NCBI GenBank assembly: GCA_902765725.1
Contig: CACXAT010000006.1
Location: forward strand, 124,001-188,000
DNA length: 64,000 nucleotides
Direction: 5' to 3'
From: an uncultured Lachnospiraceae bacterium
Lineage (GTDB): Bacteria > Bacillota > Clostridia > Lachnospirales > Lachnospiraceae
Positions 18,412 through 26,186 of this stretch are shown here, piece after piece. Made by a program: the position numbers and the translations under genes. Position 1 is the first letter of the stretch, and each line of letters opens with the position of its first letter. The notes beneath the pieces are model-generated. The model had not been told where the DNA came from. It saw only the letters and a list, made by a program, of their open reading frames with translations, and did no database searches.

Positions 18412-19056
18412 TTACAGTATCTCAGTGAAATCCCTGATATAGTGATCCGATATCCGGATCAGCTCCTCTCTTCTCGGCAGCGCGTAGTCGTCTTCGACCG
18501 CGGTCACTTCCATGCCGGCTCTCTTCCCCGCAAGAGCTCCGTTCGGAATATCCTCAAACACGATGATGTCCTGAGGATCCATGTTCCATTCCCGGGCGAC
18601 AGACAGATAGATGTCCGGAGAAGGCTTTCCTCTGGGGACGTCCTTCGCGGTGCGGACCGTGTCAAACAGTTCCTCCACGCCATTGACGGCAAGACACTCC
18701 CGCGTCAGCTCCACGGAATTACTGGTGGCGATCCCGATCTTCATCCCGCGCTCCTTCATCTGTCTAAGGAGCTCCCGGACGCCCTTCTTCAGGGGCACCC
18801 TGCTCCTGTAGAACTCGATCGCCATCTCGTTCCAGTCACTCTGCATCTTCTCGACGCTGTCTGTTATGCCGAAGGTCTGACGGAAATAAACCGCCGTCTC
18901 TGTCATGCTCATCCCTTCGATCTCTCTTTGCAGATTCTCCGGCATCTCTATGCCAAAACGTCCGAGATATTCCAGGTCTATATCCTTCCACATCCACATG
19001 GAGTCCATCAGTGTACCGTCCATGTCGAAGATGGCGCCTTTTTTATCCCTCCACAT
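18412..19056 (-). CDS. HAD-family phosphatase, beta-phosphoglucomutase-like
   Basis: A 214-residue haloacid dehalogenase-type hydrolase. Motif I is FDMDGTLMDSM (nucleophile Asp and the acid-base Asp two on), motif II is IATSNS, motif III the Lys in GKPSPDIYLSVA, and motif IV IIVFEDIPNGALAG. The helical cap between motifs I and II is of the small C1 type, as in beta-phosphoglucomutase and related sugar-phosphate phosphatases. The substrate is not evident. The ATG has GGAGG 7 nt upstream. It starts 14 bp after the rsuA-like gene. Confidence 0.88.
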   Translation of the reverse strand: MWRDKKGAIFDMDGTLMDSMWMWKDIDLEYLGRFGIEMPENLQREIEGMSMTETAVYFRQTFGITDSVEKMQSDWNEMAIEFYRSRVPLKKGVRELLRQMKERGMKIGIATSNSVELTRECLAVNGVEELFDTVRTAKDVPRGKPSPDIYLSVAREWNMDPQDIIVFEDIPNGALAGKRAGMEVTAVEDDYALPRREELIRISDHYIRDFTEIL

Positions 19057-19069
19057 ACCACATCCTCCG

Positions 19070-19921
19070 TCAGCCTTCCAGGATCGTCCATTCTTCAGAT
19101 GTCAGTTCTCTCCAGCATCCGGGATCCAGCTCTGGATCCAGCATCAGAGTTCCCATGGCGATCCTCTTGAGAAAGCGGACCTCTCTGCCGCAGGCTGCGA
19201 ACATGCGCTTGATCTGGTGGAAACGTCCTTCCGTAACCGAGACCGCGGCGCAGCATTCATTCTCCCCGCATCTGGCATAATCCGCAAGGGCGATGCTCTT
19301 CATGCAGAATTCCTTCATCTGGTCGGGAGTAACCATTCCTGAGGGAAGCGGAGTCTCCTCCCCGCTTATCCCTCCTCTTCGTACATGTTCTTCCAGAAAG
19401 TCCCCGTCCACCGACAGAAACATCAGCAGGGCGGGAAGCGCAGGCTTCTTGTCTCCTATGTCCAGACCCTCTCTGAACCTGGCCTGGAGCTGTTCATCCG
19501 GCCCGCCCGTGATAATGACAAAATAAGTTTTTGAAACATGCTTTGCGGGGGACAGCAGATTGTGGGACAGCATCCCGTCATTTGTAAGCAGCAGCAGGCC
19601 CTCAGTATCCTTGTCAAGCCGCCCGATGGGGAACAGCTTGTCTGCGTAGGGCACATCCACCAGGTCGATCACCGTCCTGTCCCTTGCGTCCTGGGTCGCG
19701 CTCAGGACACCGGCGCACTTATTCATCATCAGGCAGCGCCGGCCTGTCTGCCGGATCACCATGCCGTCTGCAGTCACGCAGTCCGTCTCCGGATCGATCT
19801 TTCTGTCCGGCTTCACATCTGAGGATCCGTTCACACAGATCCTTCCCGCCCGGATCATCTTCTTTACATCACTTCTGCTGAAAGAGGATTCCTCCGCCAG
19901 AAACTTATCCAGACGTACCAT
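19070..19921 (-). CDS. RsuA-family pseudouridine synthase
   Basis: A 283-residue pseudouridine synthase for rRNA. The N-terminal S4 domain (about 1-60) starts VRLDKFLAEESSFSRSDVKK; the catalytic Asp motif is FPIGRLDKDTEGLLLLTND. Later motifs SKTYFVII and EGRFHQIKRMF fit the RsuA/RluB/RluE/RluF group, and an S4-containing protein of this length is closest to RsuA. There is an insertion around residues 190-215. The exact rRNA site is unknown. The gene is separated from the coiled-coil gene by a terminator at 19942-19978. Confidence 0.92.
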   Translation of the reverse strand: MVRLDKFLAEESSFSRSDVKKMIRAGRICVNGSSDVKPDRKIDPETDCVTADGMVIRQTGRRCLMMNKCAGVLSATQDARDRTVIDLVDVPYADKLFPIGRLDKDTEGLLLLTNDGMLSHNLLSPAKHVSKTYFVIITGGPDEQLQARFREGLDIGDKKPALPALLMFLSVDGDFLEEHVRRGGISGEETPLPSGMVTPDQMKEFCMKSIALADYARCGENECCAAVSVTEGRFHQIKRMFAACGREVRFLKRIAMGTLMLDPELDPGCWRELTSEEWTILEG

Positions 19922-19941
19922 CCGCAGTGTCTCCTGTACAT

Positions 19942-19978
19942 AAAAGCGGACACCTGTTTCCGATCAACAGATGCCCGC
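19942..19978 (-). terminator. Terminator between the coiled-coil gene and the rsuA-like gene
   Basis: On the minus strand a 13-base stem (GCGGGCATCTGTT with AACAGGTGTCCGC, including G-U pairs) is followed by TTTT. It may only partly stop transcription, because the rsuA-like gene starts 21 bp further on and no strong promoter is seen. Confidence 0.65.
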
Positions 19979-20017
19979 GCTTCTTCTGAATCTGATACGG
20001 AAGCTGACCGTGGAGGA

Positions 20018-20644
20018 TTATTCCTCTTCAGCTCCCTGCTGCTCTTCCGCTGCCGGTGCCTCTTCCTCGGCAGCATCACCCTGCTTCGCATAGACTGCCG
20101 GAGCGACCTGCGGAGAGAGTTCCCTTCTGTTCTTGGTCACGATATCGTAGCAGCTCTGGATCGCATTGATGAAATTATTGTATCTGGTACCTGCAGAGTC
20201 AAGGGTGTGGCCCATGATCTTCTCCAGATTGTCCAGCATCTCGTCCGTATAGGCGATGGCGCTCATACGGATATTGTTGGAATCATTGGTGGCATTGTCC
20301 ACAATCTCCTGGGCCTGCTGGTTGGTCTGCTCAATCAGCCGGTTAGACTGCTCAAGAGCCTTCTGCATGACCTCGCTCTCGCTCACGATCTTGTCAGCCT
20401 TCGCCTGCGCGTCAGCGATGATCTGGTCTGCCTTGGACTGCGCGTCAGCAAGGATGGCATCCTTATTGCTGATGATCTTCTGATAACGCTTGATCTCATC
20501 CGGAGTCTTCATACGAAGTTCACGGAGCATCTCCTCAAGCTCTTCCTTATTCACCACGATCTTTGTGGAAGAAAGCGCCTGGAACTTGCAGCCGTCAATG
20601 TATTCCTCGATTTCTTCAATGATCTGTTCAATTCTACTGGCCAT
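20018..20644 (-). CDS. Coiled-coil protein resembling DivIVA / ATPase stalk subunits
   Basis: A 208-residue, mostly helical protein of unknown exact function. Residues 30-115 form a long amphipathic coiled coil rich in Ala, Lys, Asp and Glu (AKADKIVSESEVMQKALEQS), of the kind that scores against V-type ATPase stalk subunits and DivIVA. The tail after 178 is low-complexity Glu/Ala (AEEEAPAAEEQQGAEEE). There is no membrane segment. It lies right behind coaD, a neighbourhood without other ATPase genes, so a stalk subunit is unlikely. A scaffold in cell division or polar growth is a guess. The ATG has AGGAG 8 nt upstream. Confidence 0.75.
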   Translation of the reverse strand: MASRIEQIIEEIEEYIDGCKFQALSSTKIVVNKEELEEMLRELRMKTPDEIKRYQKIISNKDAILADAQSKADQIIADAQAKADKIVSESEVMQKALEQSNRLIEQTNQQAQEIVDNATNDSNNIRMSAIAYTDEMLDNLEKIMGHTLDSAGTRYNNFINAIQSCYDIVTKNRRELSPQVAPAVYAKQGDAAEEEAPAAEEQQGAEEE

Positions 20645-20715
20645 AACTCATTCTCCTCGCTCTGCGTCCCGCCCCCGGACGCACTCCCTTATTAATCTGC
20701 AGCTCCCTTGCCTCA

Positions 20716-21198
20716 TCAATGGTTACTGTATTTTTCCATCACAGCTTCGGCAACAAAATCAGGGACGAACTTCGATATATCTCCCCCATAAGAAGCAACT
20801 TCCCTGACAGTCGTGCTGTTAAGGTATGCGTATTTCAGATTTGTCGTCAGGAAGATCGTGTCAGTATCCGGAGACATGATCCGATTCGTCTGCGCCATCT
20901 GCAGCTCATACTCGAAATCCGTGATCGCGCGCAGCCCTCTGATGACAAACTCTGCATCCTTCAGTTTCAGAAAATCCACCAGCAGACCGTCAAAGGATTC
21001 AACCCTGATATTCGGGATATCTTTTGTTACAATCTGTAACATATTAACACGTTCCTGTACAGAAAACAACGGATTTTTTCCCTTGTTTATCAGCACTCCG
21101 ACGATCAGTTCATCGACGATTTCCGCCGCTCTTTCGATGATATCAATATGCCCCAGAGTGACCGGATCAAAGCTGCCCGGATAGACTGCTCTTCTAAT
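20716..21198 (-). CDS. coaD: Phosphopantetheine adenylyltransferase
   Basis: Transfers AMP from ATP to 4'-phosphopantetheine, the penultimate step of coenzyme A synthesis. 160 residues. The nucleotidyl-transferase motif is [19 protein letters not shown], and the second signature SSTTVRE is here [20 protein letters not shown]. The frame is open up to 21243, but the ATG at 21198 overlaps the rsmD stop by a few bases, has GGAAGGG upstream and matches the family N-terminus ([11 protein letters not shown]). rsmD-coaD coupling is the common arrangement. Confidence 0.96.
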   Translation of the reverse strand: MRRAVYPGSFDPVTLGHIDIIERAAEIVDELIVGVLINKGKNPLFSVQERVNMLQIVTKDIPNIRVESFDGLLVDFLKLKDAEFVIRGLRAITDFEYELQMAQTNRIMSPDTDTIFLTTNLKYAYLNSTTVREVASYGGDISKFVPDFVAEAVMEKYSNH

Positions 21199-21757
21199 CA
21201 TCAGCGGTTCCCTTCCTGATAAATACATGGCGGTTTGATCCATAATGCTTCTCTTTGATCATCGTATACCCATATTCATCCAGATAGGAGAAATCCGTAT
21301 CGGCCGATGCCTCGATGATGATCAGCGTATTCGAATCCGCGATCGAATTGTGCCGCAGCGCCTCAAGCGCTCTCTGTTCCAGTCCATTGTCATAGGGAGG
21401 ATCCATGAAGATCACGCCGAAGCTCTTCTCTCCGTCCATGGAAGTGATGATCCGGATCACGTCCCCCGCGATCACTCTCGCATTCTCCGTGAGATGCGTA
21501 AAATTCAGGTTCTGCCTGATCACCTGCAGCGCATTCCTGTCCTGCTCCACGAAGGCCGCGCACTGGGCGCCTCTGCTGAGCGCCTCGATCCCGATCGCGC
21601 CGGATCCTGCAAACAGATCGAGGAACCTGCAGCCCGGGACCTCAGCCGAGATCATGTTAAACAGAGTCTCCTTGATACGGTCCGTAGTCGGTCTTGTGCC
21701 GCTGCCTCTGACACTCTTCAGCGGAAGGCTTCTCGCAGTTCCCGCAATCACTCTCAA
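21194..21757 (-). CDS. rsmD: 16S rRNA (guanine-966-N2) methyltransferase
   Basis: A 187-residue SAM-dependent enzyme that methylates G966 of 16S rRNA in the small subunit. It has the family start [13 protein letters not shown], the SAM loop [20 protein letters not shown] and the catalytic DPPY in [10 protein letters not shown]. It begins with a TTG overlapping the stop of the upstream MgsA-like gene (TTGA), with GGAGG 8 nt before it. Confidence 0.95.
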   Translation of the reverse strand: MRVIAGTARSLPLKSVRGSGTRPTTDRIKETLFNMISAEVPGCRFLDLFAGSGAIGIEALSRGAQCAAFVEQDRNALQVIRQNLNFTHLTENARVIAGDVIRIITSMDGEKSFGVIFMDPPYDNGLEQRALEALRHNSIADSNTLIIIEASADTDFSYLDEYGYTMIKEKHYGSNRHVFIRKGTADD

Positions 21758-22161
21758 TTCGTTTCCCTCCGCACGGCTTGCCTCCAGTCCAGACTGCCGC
21801 GTTCCATGCCAAGCACCATAGCCTCCGCCGTCGCGATATTAGTAGCGATGGGGATGTTGTATCTGTCACATTCCCTTGTGATCTCGATAATGTCCGGCTC
21901 ATTCGGACTGGACATCAGCGGATTATAGAAATAGATGACAAGGTCCATATAATCACGCTGAATCAAATCAATAAACTGCTTCTCACCACCCACAGTCCCC
22001 GACAGGAACTTATGAACCTTCAGGTTCGTCGCCTGTTCGATCCTGCGGCCGGTCATCTCAGTTGCATACAGTTCATGCTTCGCAAGTATGTACTTATAAG
22101 CCACGCAGAAATTCTCGATCAGATCCTTTCTGCTTCCAGCAGCAATAAACCCTATATTCAT
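21754..22161 (-). CDS. Methylglyoxal synthase homologue lacking most catalytic residues
   Basis: A 135-residue protein with the methylglyoxal synthase fold pattern: LYATEMTGRRIEQAT, LSGTVGGEKQ, LVIYFYNPL, NEPDIIEI and NIPIATNIATAE. Compared with E. coli MgsA recalled from memory, His19-Asp20 reads Ala-Gly (IAAGSRKD), Asp71 in GGDQQ is Glu (GGEKQ), Asp91 in WDPL is Asn (YNPL) and His98 is Asn; only Asp101 remains. It therefore probably does not make methylglyoxal from dihydroxyacetone phosphate as the classical enzyme does, though it may bind phosphate ligands. It leads the rsmD-coaD run with TTGA coupling. A weak promoter may lie at about 22200-22230. Confidence 0.85.
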   Translation of the reverse strand: MNIGFIAAGSRKDLIENFCVAYKYILAKHELYATEMTGRRIEQATNLKVHKFLSGTVGGEKQFIDLIQRDYMDLVIYFYNPLMSSPNEPDIIEITRECDRYNIPIATNIATAEAMVLGMERGSLDWRQAVRRETN

Positions 22162-22268
22162 GAGTCATTTCTCCGTTCTGTAAAACGCCCACGGTTGATA
22201 TTATTTTAGCAAATGAGCCGGTACTTGAAAAGACCAAATAGAGGCCCTCAGGCCATTTATAGTTACAG

Positions 22269-22466
22269 TTTACAGGTCAGCCGGCATTGCTTCGAGTTTG
22301 TGGGCACAGTGAAAACACGTTGCCTTCCTTCGCTTTGCGGCGGTTGCATTGCAGCCGCTCCCAGCTCCTATAGATGCGTGGTCGCTTCCGCGGCTGCAGT
22401 CGGCTGCCTATGGTTTTCATCTGTGCCCACAGAACTCTGTGCAGATCATGCCGGCTGACTTGTAAA
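22269..22466. repeat. Imperfect ~200 bp inverted repeat in a gene-free region
   Basis: The 399 bp between the MgsA-like gene and the fruK-like gene holds no gene but a long dyad. The outer arms, 22269-22287 and 22448-22466, match at 18 of 19 positions (tttacaggtcagccggcat against atgccggctgacttgtaaa). After an unpaired stretch, gtgggcacag (22300-22309) pairs with ctgtgcccac (22421-22430), and gaaaac pairs with gttttc. The centre carries further GC-rich hairpins, for example cggttgc/gcagccg at 22341-22357. It could be a structured RNA or a small non-coding repeat element; I cannot assign a known family. Confidence 0.75.
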
Positions 22467-22486
22467 TATTAACATGAATAATCCAT

Positions 22487-22510
22487 GAAAAAGGGACTGT
22501 ACACAGTCCC
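22487..22510 (-). terminator. Rho-independent terminator after the fruK-like gene
   Basis: A 7 bp perfect stem (GGGACTG/CAGTCCC, 4 nt loop) is followed on the minus strand by five Ts. It stands between the fruK-like gene and the large inverted repeat. Confidence 0.88.
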
Positions 22511-22560
22511 TCATTATACTCCACTATACTCCGGCCGGATCCATATCCGGTTATCGGAAT

Positions 22561-23487
22561 TCATTTTACGGTAATGTCAAACTTGGCGGTACGCATCATA
22601 TGCTCGACCTGTCTGGCGTCAGGAATCACAAGGCTGAAGGAGCTGGCCGCACCCGCGCACATGCCCGCCTTGAACGCGGTCTTCATATCTCCGTCAGATC
22701 CCAGATATCCGGCGATAAATCCGGCAACCATGGAATCTCCCGCGCCGACCGTGCTCACCACATCGCCCTTGATGGCGGCAGCGCTGTAGATCGTCCCGTC
22801 CTCGGCAACCAGCACGGCTCCGAGAGCTCCCATGCTGACCAGGACATTGCGGGCGCCCATCTCCTGAAGCTTATGCGCGTAGGGAACTGCCTCCTCCCGG
22901 GTGTTGATCTGAACGCCGAAGATCTCTCCCAGTTCATCGCGGTTTGGCTTGATCAGCCAGGGATGATACTGCAGCGTGTCGGTCAGAAGTTCCCTCTCCG
23001 CGTCGACTACAACATTCAGGCTGCGGCCCTCCAGAAACTGCAGGACCTGCTTGTACATATCAGAAGGAAGTGTATCCGGAATATGTCCCGCAAGGACCAG
23101 GTAATCTCCGTCTACCAGACACCTGAGCCTGGCGTAAAGAATACCGAGATCCTCATCCGTGATCTCCGGTCCCTGACCGTTGATCGCAGTCTCTTCCTTC
23201 GAGATGATCTTCATGTTGATACGGCTCATGCCCTTCTCAACATTGATGAAATTATTCCGCACGCCGATCCCGTGCAGGAGCCTCTTGATCTCTGCACCGG
23301 TGAATCCGGCTATAAAGCCGAGTGCCGTATTCTCGTAACCGAAATTCTTCAGTGCGATGGAAACATTGACTCCCTTGCCTCCGGGATATACCTTTTCGGA
23401 GCTGGTCCTGTTGATGGCTCCCTGCTGAAAATTATCGACCTCAACAACATAGTCCAGAGTCGGACTGAACGTAACTGTGTAGATCAA
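22561..23487 (-). CDS. fruK: PfkB-family sugar-phosphate kinase, probably 1-phosphofructokinase
   Basis: A 308-residue ribokinase-like kinase that most likely phosphorylates fructose 1-phosphate to the bisphosphate. The N-terminus IYTVTFSPTLDYVV, the first signature YPGGKGVNVSIALKNFG and the second, VSTVGAGDSMVAGFIAGY (catalytic Asp in GAGD), match FruK. The start is a TTG at 23487 with AGGAGG 8 nt upstream. The open frame reaches 23529, but the promoter's -10 at 23535-23540 puts transcription start there, so the longer version is wrong. No fructose PTS gene or DeoR-type regulator is adjacent, so a tagatose-6-phosphate or other hexose-phosphate kinase remains possible. Confidence 0.87.
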   Translation of the reverse strand: MIYTVTFSPTLDYVVEVDNFQQGAINRTSSEKVYPGGKGVNVSIALKNFGYENTALGFIAGFTGAEIKRLLHGIGVRNNFINVEKGMSRINMKIISKEETAINGQGPEITDEDLGILYARLRCLVDGDYLVLAGHIPDTLPSDMYKQVLQFLEGRSLNVVVDAERELLTDTLQYHPWLIKPNRDELGEIFGVQINTREEAVPYAHKLQEMGARNVLVSMGALGAVLVAEDGTIYSAAAIKGDVVSTVGAGDSMVAGFIAGYLGSDGDMKTAFKAGMCAGAASSFSLVIPDARQVEHMMRTAKFDITVK

Positions 23488-23526
23488 AACCCTTTCCTCC
23501 TGGCTGTTTGATTCCTTTTCGGAAAA

Positions 23527-23553
23527 CATGCATAACTATAGATTACATGCATG
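23527..23553. promoter_or_regulatory. Possible operator, inverted repeat CATGCAT-13-ATGCATG
   Basis: Two perfectly complementary 7 bp arms (23527-23533 and 23547-23553), 13 bp apart, straddle the -10 box of the fruK-like promoter. Arms 20 bp apart centre to centre would lie on one face of the helix, as expected for a dimeric repressor site. No regulator gene is nearby. Confidence 0.55.
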
Positions 23554-23564
23554 ATCTTTGTCAA
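23535..23564 (-). promoter_or_regulatory. SigA-type promoter for the fruK-like gene
   Basis: Minus strand TTGACA, 18 bp, TATAGT, just downstream of the dfrA stop. It fixes the TTG at 23487 as the start codon and overlaps a 7-13-7 inverted repeat. Confidence 0.82.
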
Positions 23565-23571
23565 GGGCGCC

Positions 23572-24069
23572 TCATTCCTTCGCTTTTCTGGTGTAGGTCA
23601 GAAAATGAAACGTCAGATCGAAGTAGGTCTGTTCCTCGCTGCAGGATGTGATCTCCCATTCCCCGTCGGCATCCAGATCCGGAAAAAAGGAATCCGCCTC
23701 ATACACATGATCGATCTTCGTAATGTACGCGGTATCACAGTAGGGAAGGAACTGATCATAGACGCTGGAGCCTCCGATGCAGAAGACATTGCCCGATTCC
23801 TCCTCCTTCACCAGATCCAGCGCCTCGCGGACACTGTGTACAATCTCGGCCCCCGGCACCGTATAGCCTGGATCAGAGGTGAGCACTATATTCCTGCGGT
23901 TCCTGAGGGGCTTGGATCCGGGAAAGCTCTCCAGGGTCTTTCTGCCCATAATGATCGTGCAGCCATCGGTCATCTCCCGGAAGAACTTCATGTCCGACGG
24001 GATCGACACGAGCAGCTGGTTATTTTTCCCGATTCCCCAATGCGCGTCTGCCGCGGCGATGATCTTCAT
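23572..24069 (-). CDS. folA: Dihydrofolate reductase
   Basis: Reduces dihydrofolate to tetrahydrofolate with NADPH, restoring the cofactor used up by ThyA. 165 residues, the usual length. Seen are the Met20-loop region HWGIGKNNQLLVSIPSDMKFF with the substrate-binding acid in PSDMKFF, TIIMGRKTLESF, and the NADPH motif CIGGSSVYDQFL. It begins 15 bp after thyA with GGAGGG upstream, so the two form the end of one operon. The usual Trp of the IPWxLPxD motif is missing, the loop being shorter. Confidence 0.94.
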   Translation of the reverse strand: MKIIAAADAHWGIGKNNQLLVSIPSDMKFFREMTDGCTIIMGRKTLESFPGSKPLRNRRNIVLTSDPGYTVPGAEIVHSVREALDLVKEEESGNVFCIGGSSVYDQFLPYCDTAYITKIDHVYEADSFFPDLDADGEWEITSCSEEQTYFDLTFHFLTYTRKAKE

Positions 24070-24084
24070 AGCTTTTCCCTCCTG

Positions 24085-24990
24085 TCATACCGCGACCGGA
24101 ATGTTGCGGATCTGTTCATGAGTCTCATAGTTCTCATAGTGAAGATGGTCTGTCGTAAATGAATAAAAATCCGTTATATCATTGTCCAGCCACACCTTCG
24201 GCGCAGGCAGCGGCTCCCTGGTGATCAGCTCCTTCACGAGAGGGATATGGCGGTCATAGATATGCGCGTCCGCGATCATGTGGACCAGTTCCCCCGGCAC
24301 CATGCCGCTGACCTGGGCGATCATCATCAGAAGGACCGCGTACTGGGCGACATTCCAGTTATTTGCCGTCAGAACGTCATTGGACCTCTGGTTCAAGACC
24401 GCGTTGAGCACCAGTCTCTCCCCGTTCTCATCCGCCTCCGGCATCCGGTCCAGTGCCGCGGGGCTGTCAGGCGCGCACTGCACCTTCTCCCGGGTGACAT
24501 TGAAGGTCATGCTGTACGCGCAGGGATACAGGTTCATCTCATGAAGATCCTGGTGCACATACAGATTGGTCATGATGCGCCGGCTGTAGGGATTGTTCTT
24601 CAGATCATAGAGAACACGGTCGATCTGGTCGAACTCGCCCTCCCGGTAGATATGCTTAACACCCATCTGGTATCCGTAGGCCTTGCCGATGCTGCCGTCC
24701 GCATCCGCCCACTCATCCCAGATATGCGGCTTCAGGTCGTGAATGTTGTTGGACTTGCGCTGCCAGATCCACAGGATCTCATCCATCGCGCTCTTCAGAG
24801 CGGTCTTCCTGAGGGTGAGCGCCGGAAACTCTTTCCGCAGATCATAGCGGTTGCAGATCCCAAAACGCTTTACGGTATAGGCGCTGGTTCCATCCTCCCA
24901 GTGGGGGCGCACCTTCTGCCCCTCCGTGCTGGTTCCGTTTTCAAGGATATCCCTGCACATATCGATAAATACACGGTCCGCGTAACTCAT
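24085..24990 (-). CDS. thyA: Thymidylate synthase, ThyA type
   Basis: Methylates dUMP to dTMP using methylene-tetrahydrofolate. The 301-residue protein has LRKTALKSAMDEILWIW, SRRIMTNLYVHQDL (phosphate-binding Arg), the nucleophile Cys in NLYPCAYSMTFNV, LNQRSNDVLTANNWNVAQYA and DAHIYDRH. The usual PCH around the Cys is PCA here, and a ~25-residue insertion follows the Cys block before LNAVLNQRS. These look like a subfamily trait, not decay. The ATG at 24990 has AAGGAG 7 nt upstream and is preferred over a GTG two codons earlier. It is transcribed with dfrA and probably the DHHW gene 26 bp upstream. Confidence 0.93.
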   Translation of the reverse strand: MSYADRVFIDMCRDILENGTSTEGQKVRPHWEDGTSAYTVKRFGICNRYDLRKEFPALTLRKTALKSAMDEILWIWQRKSNNIHDLKPHIWDEWADADGSIGKAYGYQMGVKHIYREGEFDQIDRVLYDLKNNPYSRRIMTNLYVHQDLHEMNLYPCAYSMTFNVTREKVQCAPDSPAALDRMPEADENGERLVLNAVLNQRSNDVLTANNWNVAQYAVLLMMIAQVSGMVPGELVHMIADAHIYDRHIPLVKELITREPLPAPKVWLDNDITDFYSFTTDHLHYENYETHEQIRNIPVAV

Positions 24991-25016
24991 TTCCACACTC
25001 CTTCTTTAAGGCCGTC

Positions 25017-26183
25017 TCACGCAAGAAGCCTTGCGATTGCTGACTCCTCAGCAAATCCCGCCGCATTGAACAGGAAGAGCACATCTGTATAATCTTTGCT
25101 CTCCATCAGCTGTGCGATACTGTCATTATAGTATCTTGGATCCAGCATATCCACCTCGTCAAAATATCCGTAGGTAAACGGAGCGAAGCAGTGCGCGTAG
25201 GAATCCTTGATGATCAGCAGCCGGCGGCCTGTAGCCGCGTCCGGCATCTTCGCCTCCACCAGACCGTAGTTGCCGCCGTAAAAATCCGCGTACTTGTCCT
25301 TTGTATCCAGGCAGCTGTCGCGATAGATGGAGTTGCGGATATCATCCGACTGATTGTAGATCAGGTAACAATCAAAGGGCACTGCCGGGTCAAAGCGCTC
25401 GATGCTGTCCGGCTCTCCCTGTATTCCCAGCCTGGAGGCGATGGTTCCCTCAAATGAATCCGTCACCTGCGTGACCTGATACTGCTCCTCAGAACTCACC
25501 CCGATCTGCTTCTGCTCCAGCCATTTTCTGAAGACCAGATAAGCGGAGCCTGTCTTCCAGTGATGGTCGGTCCTGTAATAGAGCTGGTCATAGACCGGAT
25601 CCGTCCCGCCCCGGGCATGCTGCTCCTTCAGCACCTGGGAAGCATCCACCCACACGCCTTCCGGAAGGCTTGCCTGCACGTTCTGGAGATACTCCTCTTC
25701 ATTGTACGGGTCAGCGAAGGCGGGAAGCTTGTCGCTGAGCACATCCACCGCGTTGGGCACCAGGATGCAGGACAGATGCTGCGCGTCATATTTCTCGCTC
25801 ATCATCTGCATGAAGCCGGCAAGGCGCTGTATATTCTGGCCGGCCGTCCCGGAAGTAAAGGCCCCTGTGTGCTTTTCGATCAGATACCCGTCCTTCCCGA
25901 AATAGACGTCGTTGGTCTCCTGCTTAAGCGCGGCTCTCTCGGCCGCGGTCTTCAGAGTGATCCAGCTGTCCCGGAGGATGAACTGGTCAGATAGATACTC
26001 TTCATAGTCATCCGCGAACTCTCCCGCCAGCAGGCTGTCCCAGGTAAGCTCCGGGCGCTGCTGCAGGACGCGGTTCTCTGTCTCGCTTCGCTCCTTCTGC
26101 GGCCGTATGAGGGTCGCCACGGTAAATCCGAAGATCAGCAGCAGGAATATCGTATTTACATATACCGATTGATGTTTATTCAT
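25017..26183 (-). CDS. DHHW-family protein, AlgX/AlgJ-like acetyl carrier
   Basis: A 388-residue membrane-anchored, externally located protein with one N-terminal helix (about 8-25) and an SGNH-like domain of the AlgX/AlgJ type. The namesake motif YRTDHHWKTGSAY is at about 203-215, and a late LLIIKDSYAHCF supplies the SGNH serine block. In bacteria that decorate polysaccharides, such a protein takes acetyl groups delivered across the membrane by an MBOAT acyltransferase. That partner gene lies 3 bp upstream here. The polymer is unknown. Confidence 0.88.
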   Translation of the reverse strand: MNKHQSVYVNTIFLLLIFGFTVATLIRPQKERSETENRVLQQRPELTWDSLLAGEFADDYEEYLSDQFILRDSWITLKTAAERAALKQETNDVYFGKDGYLIEKHTGAFTSGTAGQNIQRLAGFMQMMSEKYDAQHLSCILVPNAVDVLSDKLPAFADPYNEEEYLQNVQASLPEGVWVDASQVLKEQHARGGTDPVYDQLYYRTDHHWKTGSAYLVFRKWLEQKQIGVSSEEQYQVTQVTDSFEGTIASRLGIQGEPDSIERFDPAVPFDCYLIYNQSDDIRNSIYRDSCLDTKDKYADFYGGNYGLVEAKMPDAATGRRLLIIKDSYAHCFAPFTYGYFDEVDMLDPRYYNDSIAQLMESKDYTDVLFLFNAAGFAEESAIARLLA

Positions 26184-26186
26184 AAC

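Noticed and set aside
22269..22466. Insertion sequence ends
   Set aside because: The inverted arms enclose only about 160 bp without any transposase frame, so at most it is a non-coding element.
23488..23529. Longer N-terminus of the fruK-like kinase
   Set aside because: The promoter's -10 box at 23535-23540 leaves the upstream ATG at the transcription start, while the TTG at 23487 has an AGGAGG site and the family N-terminus.
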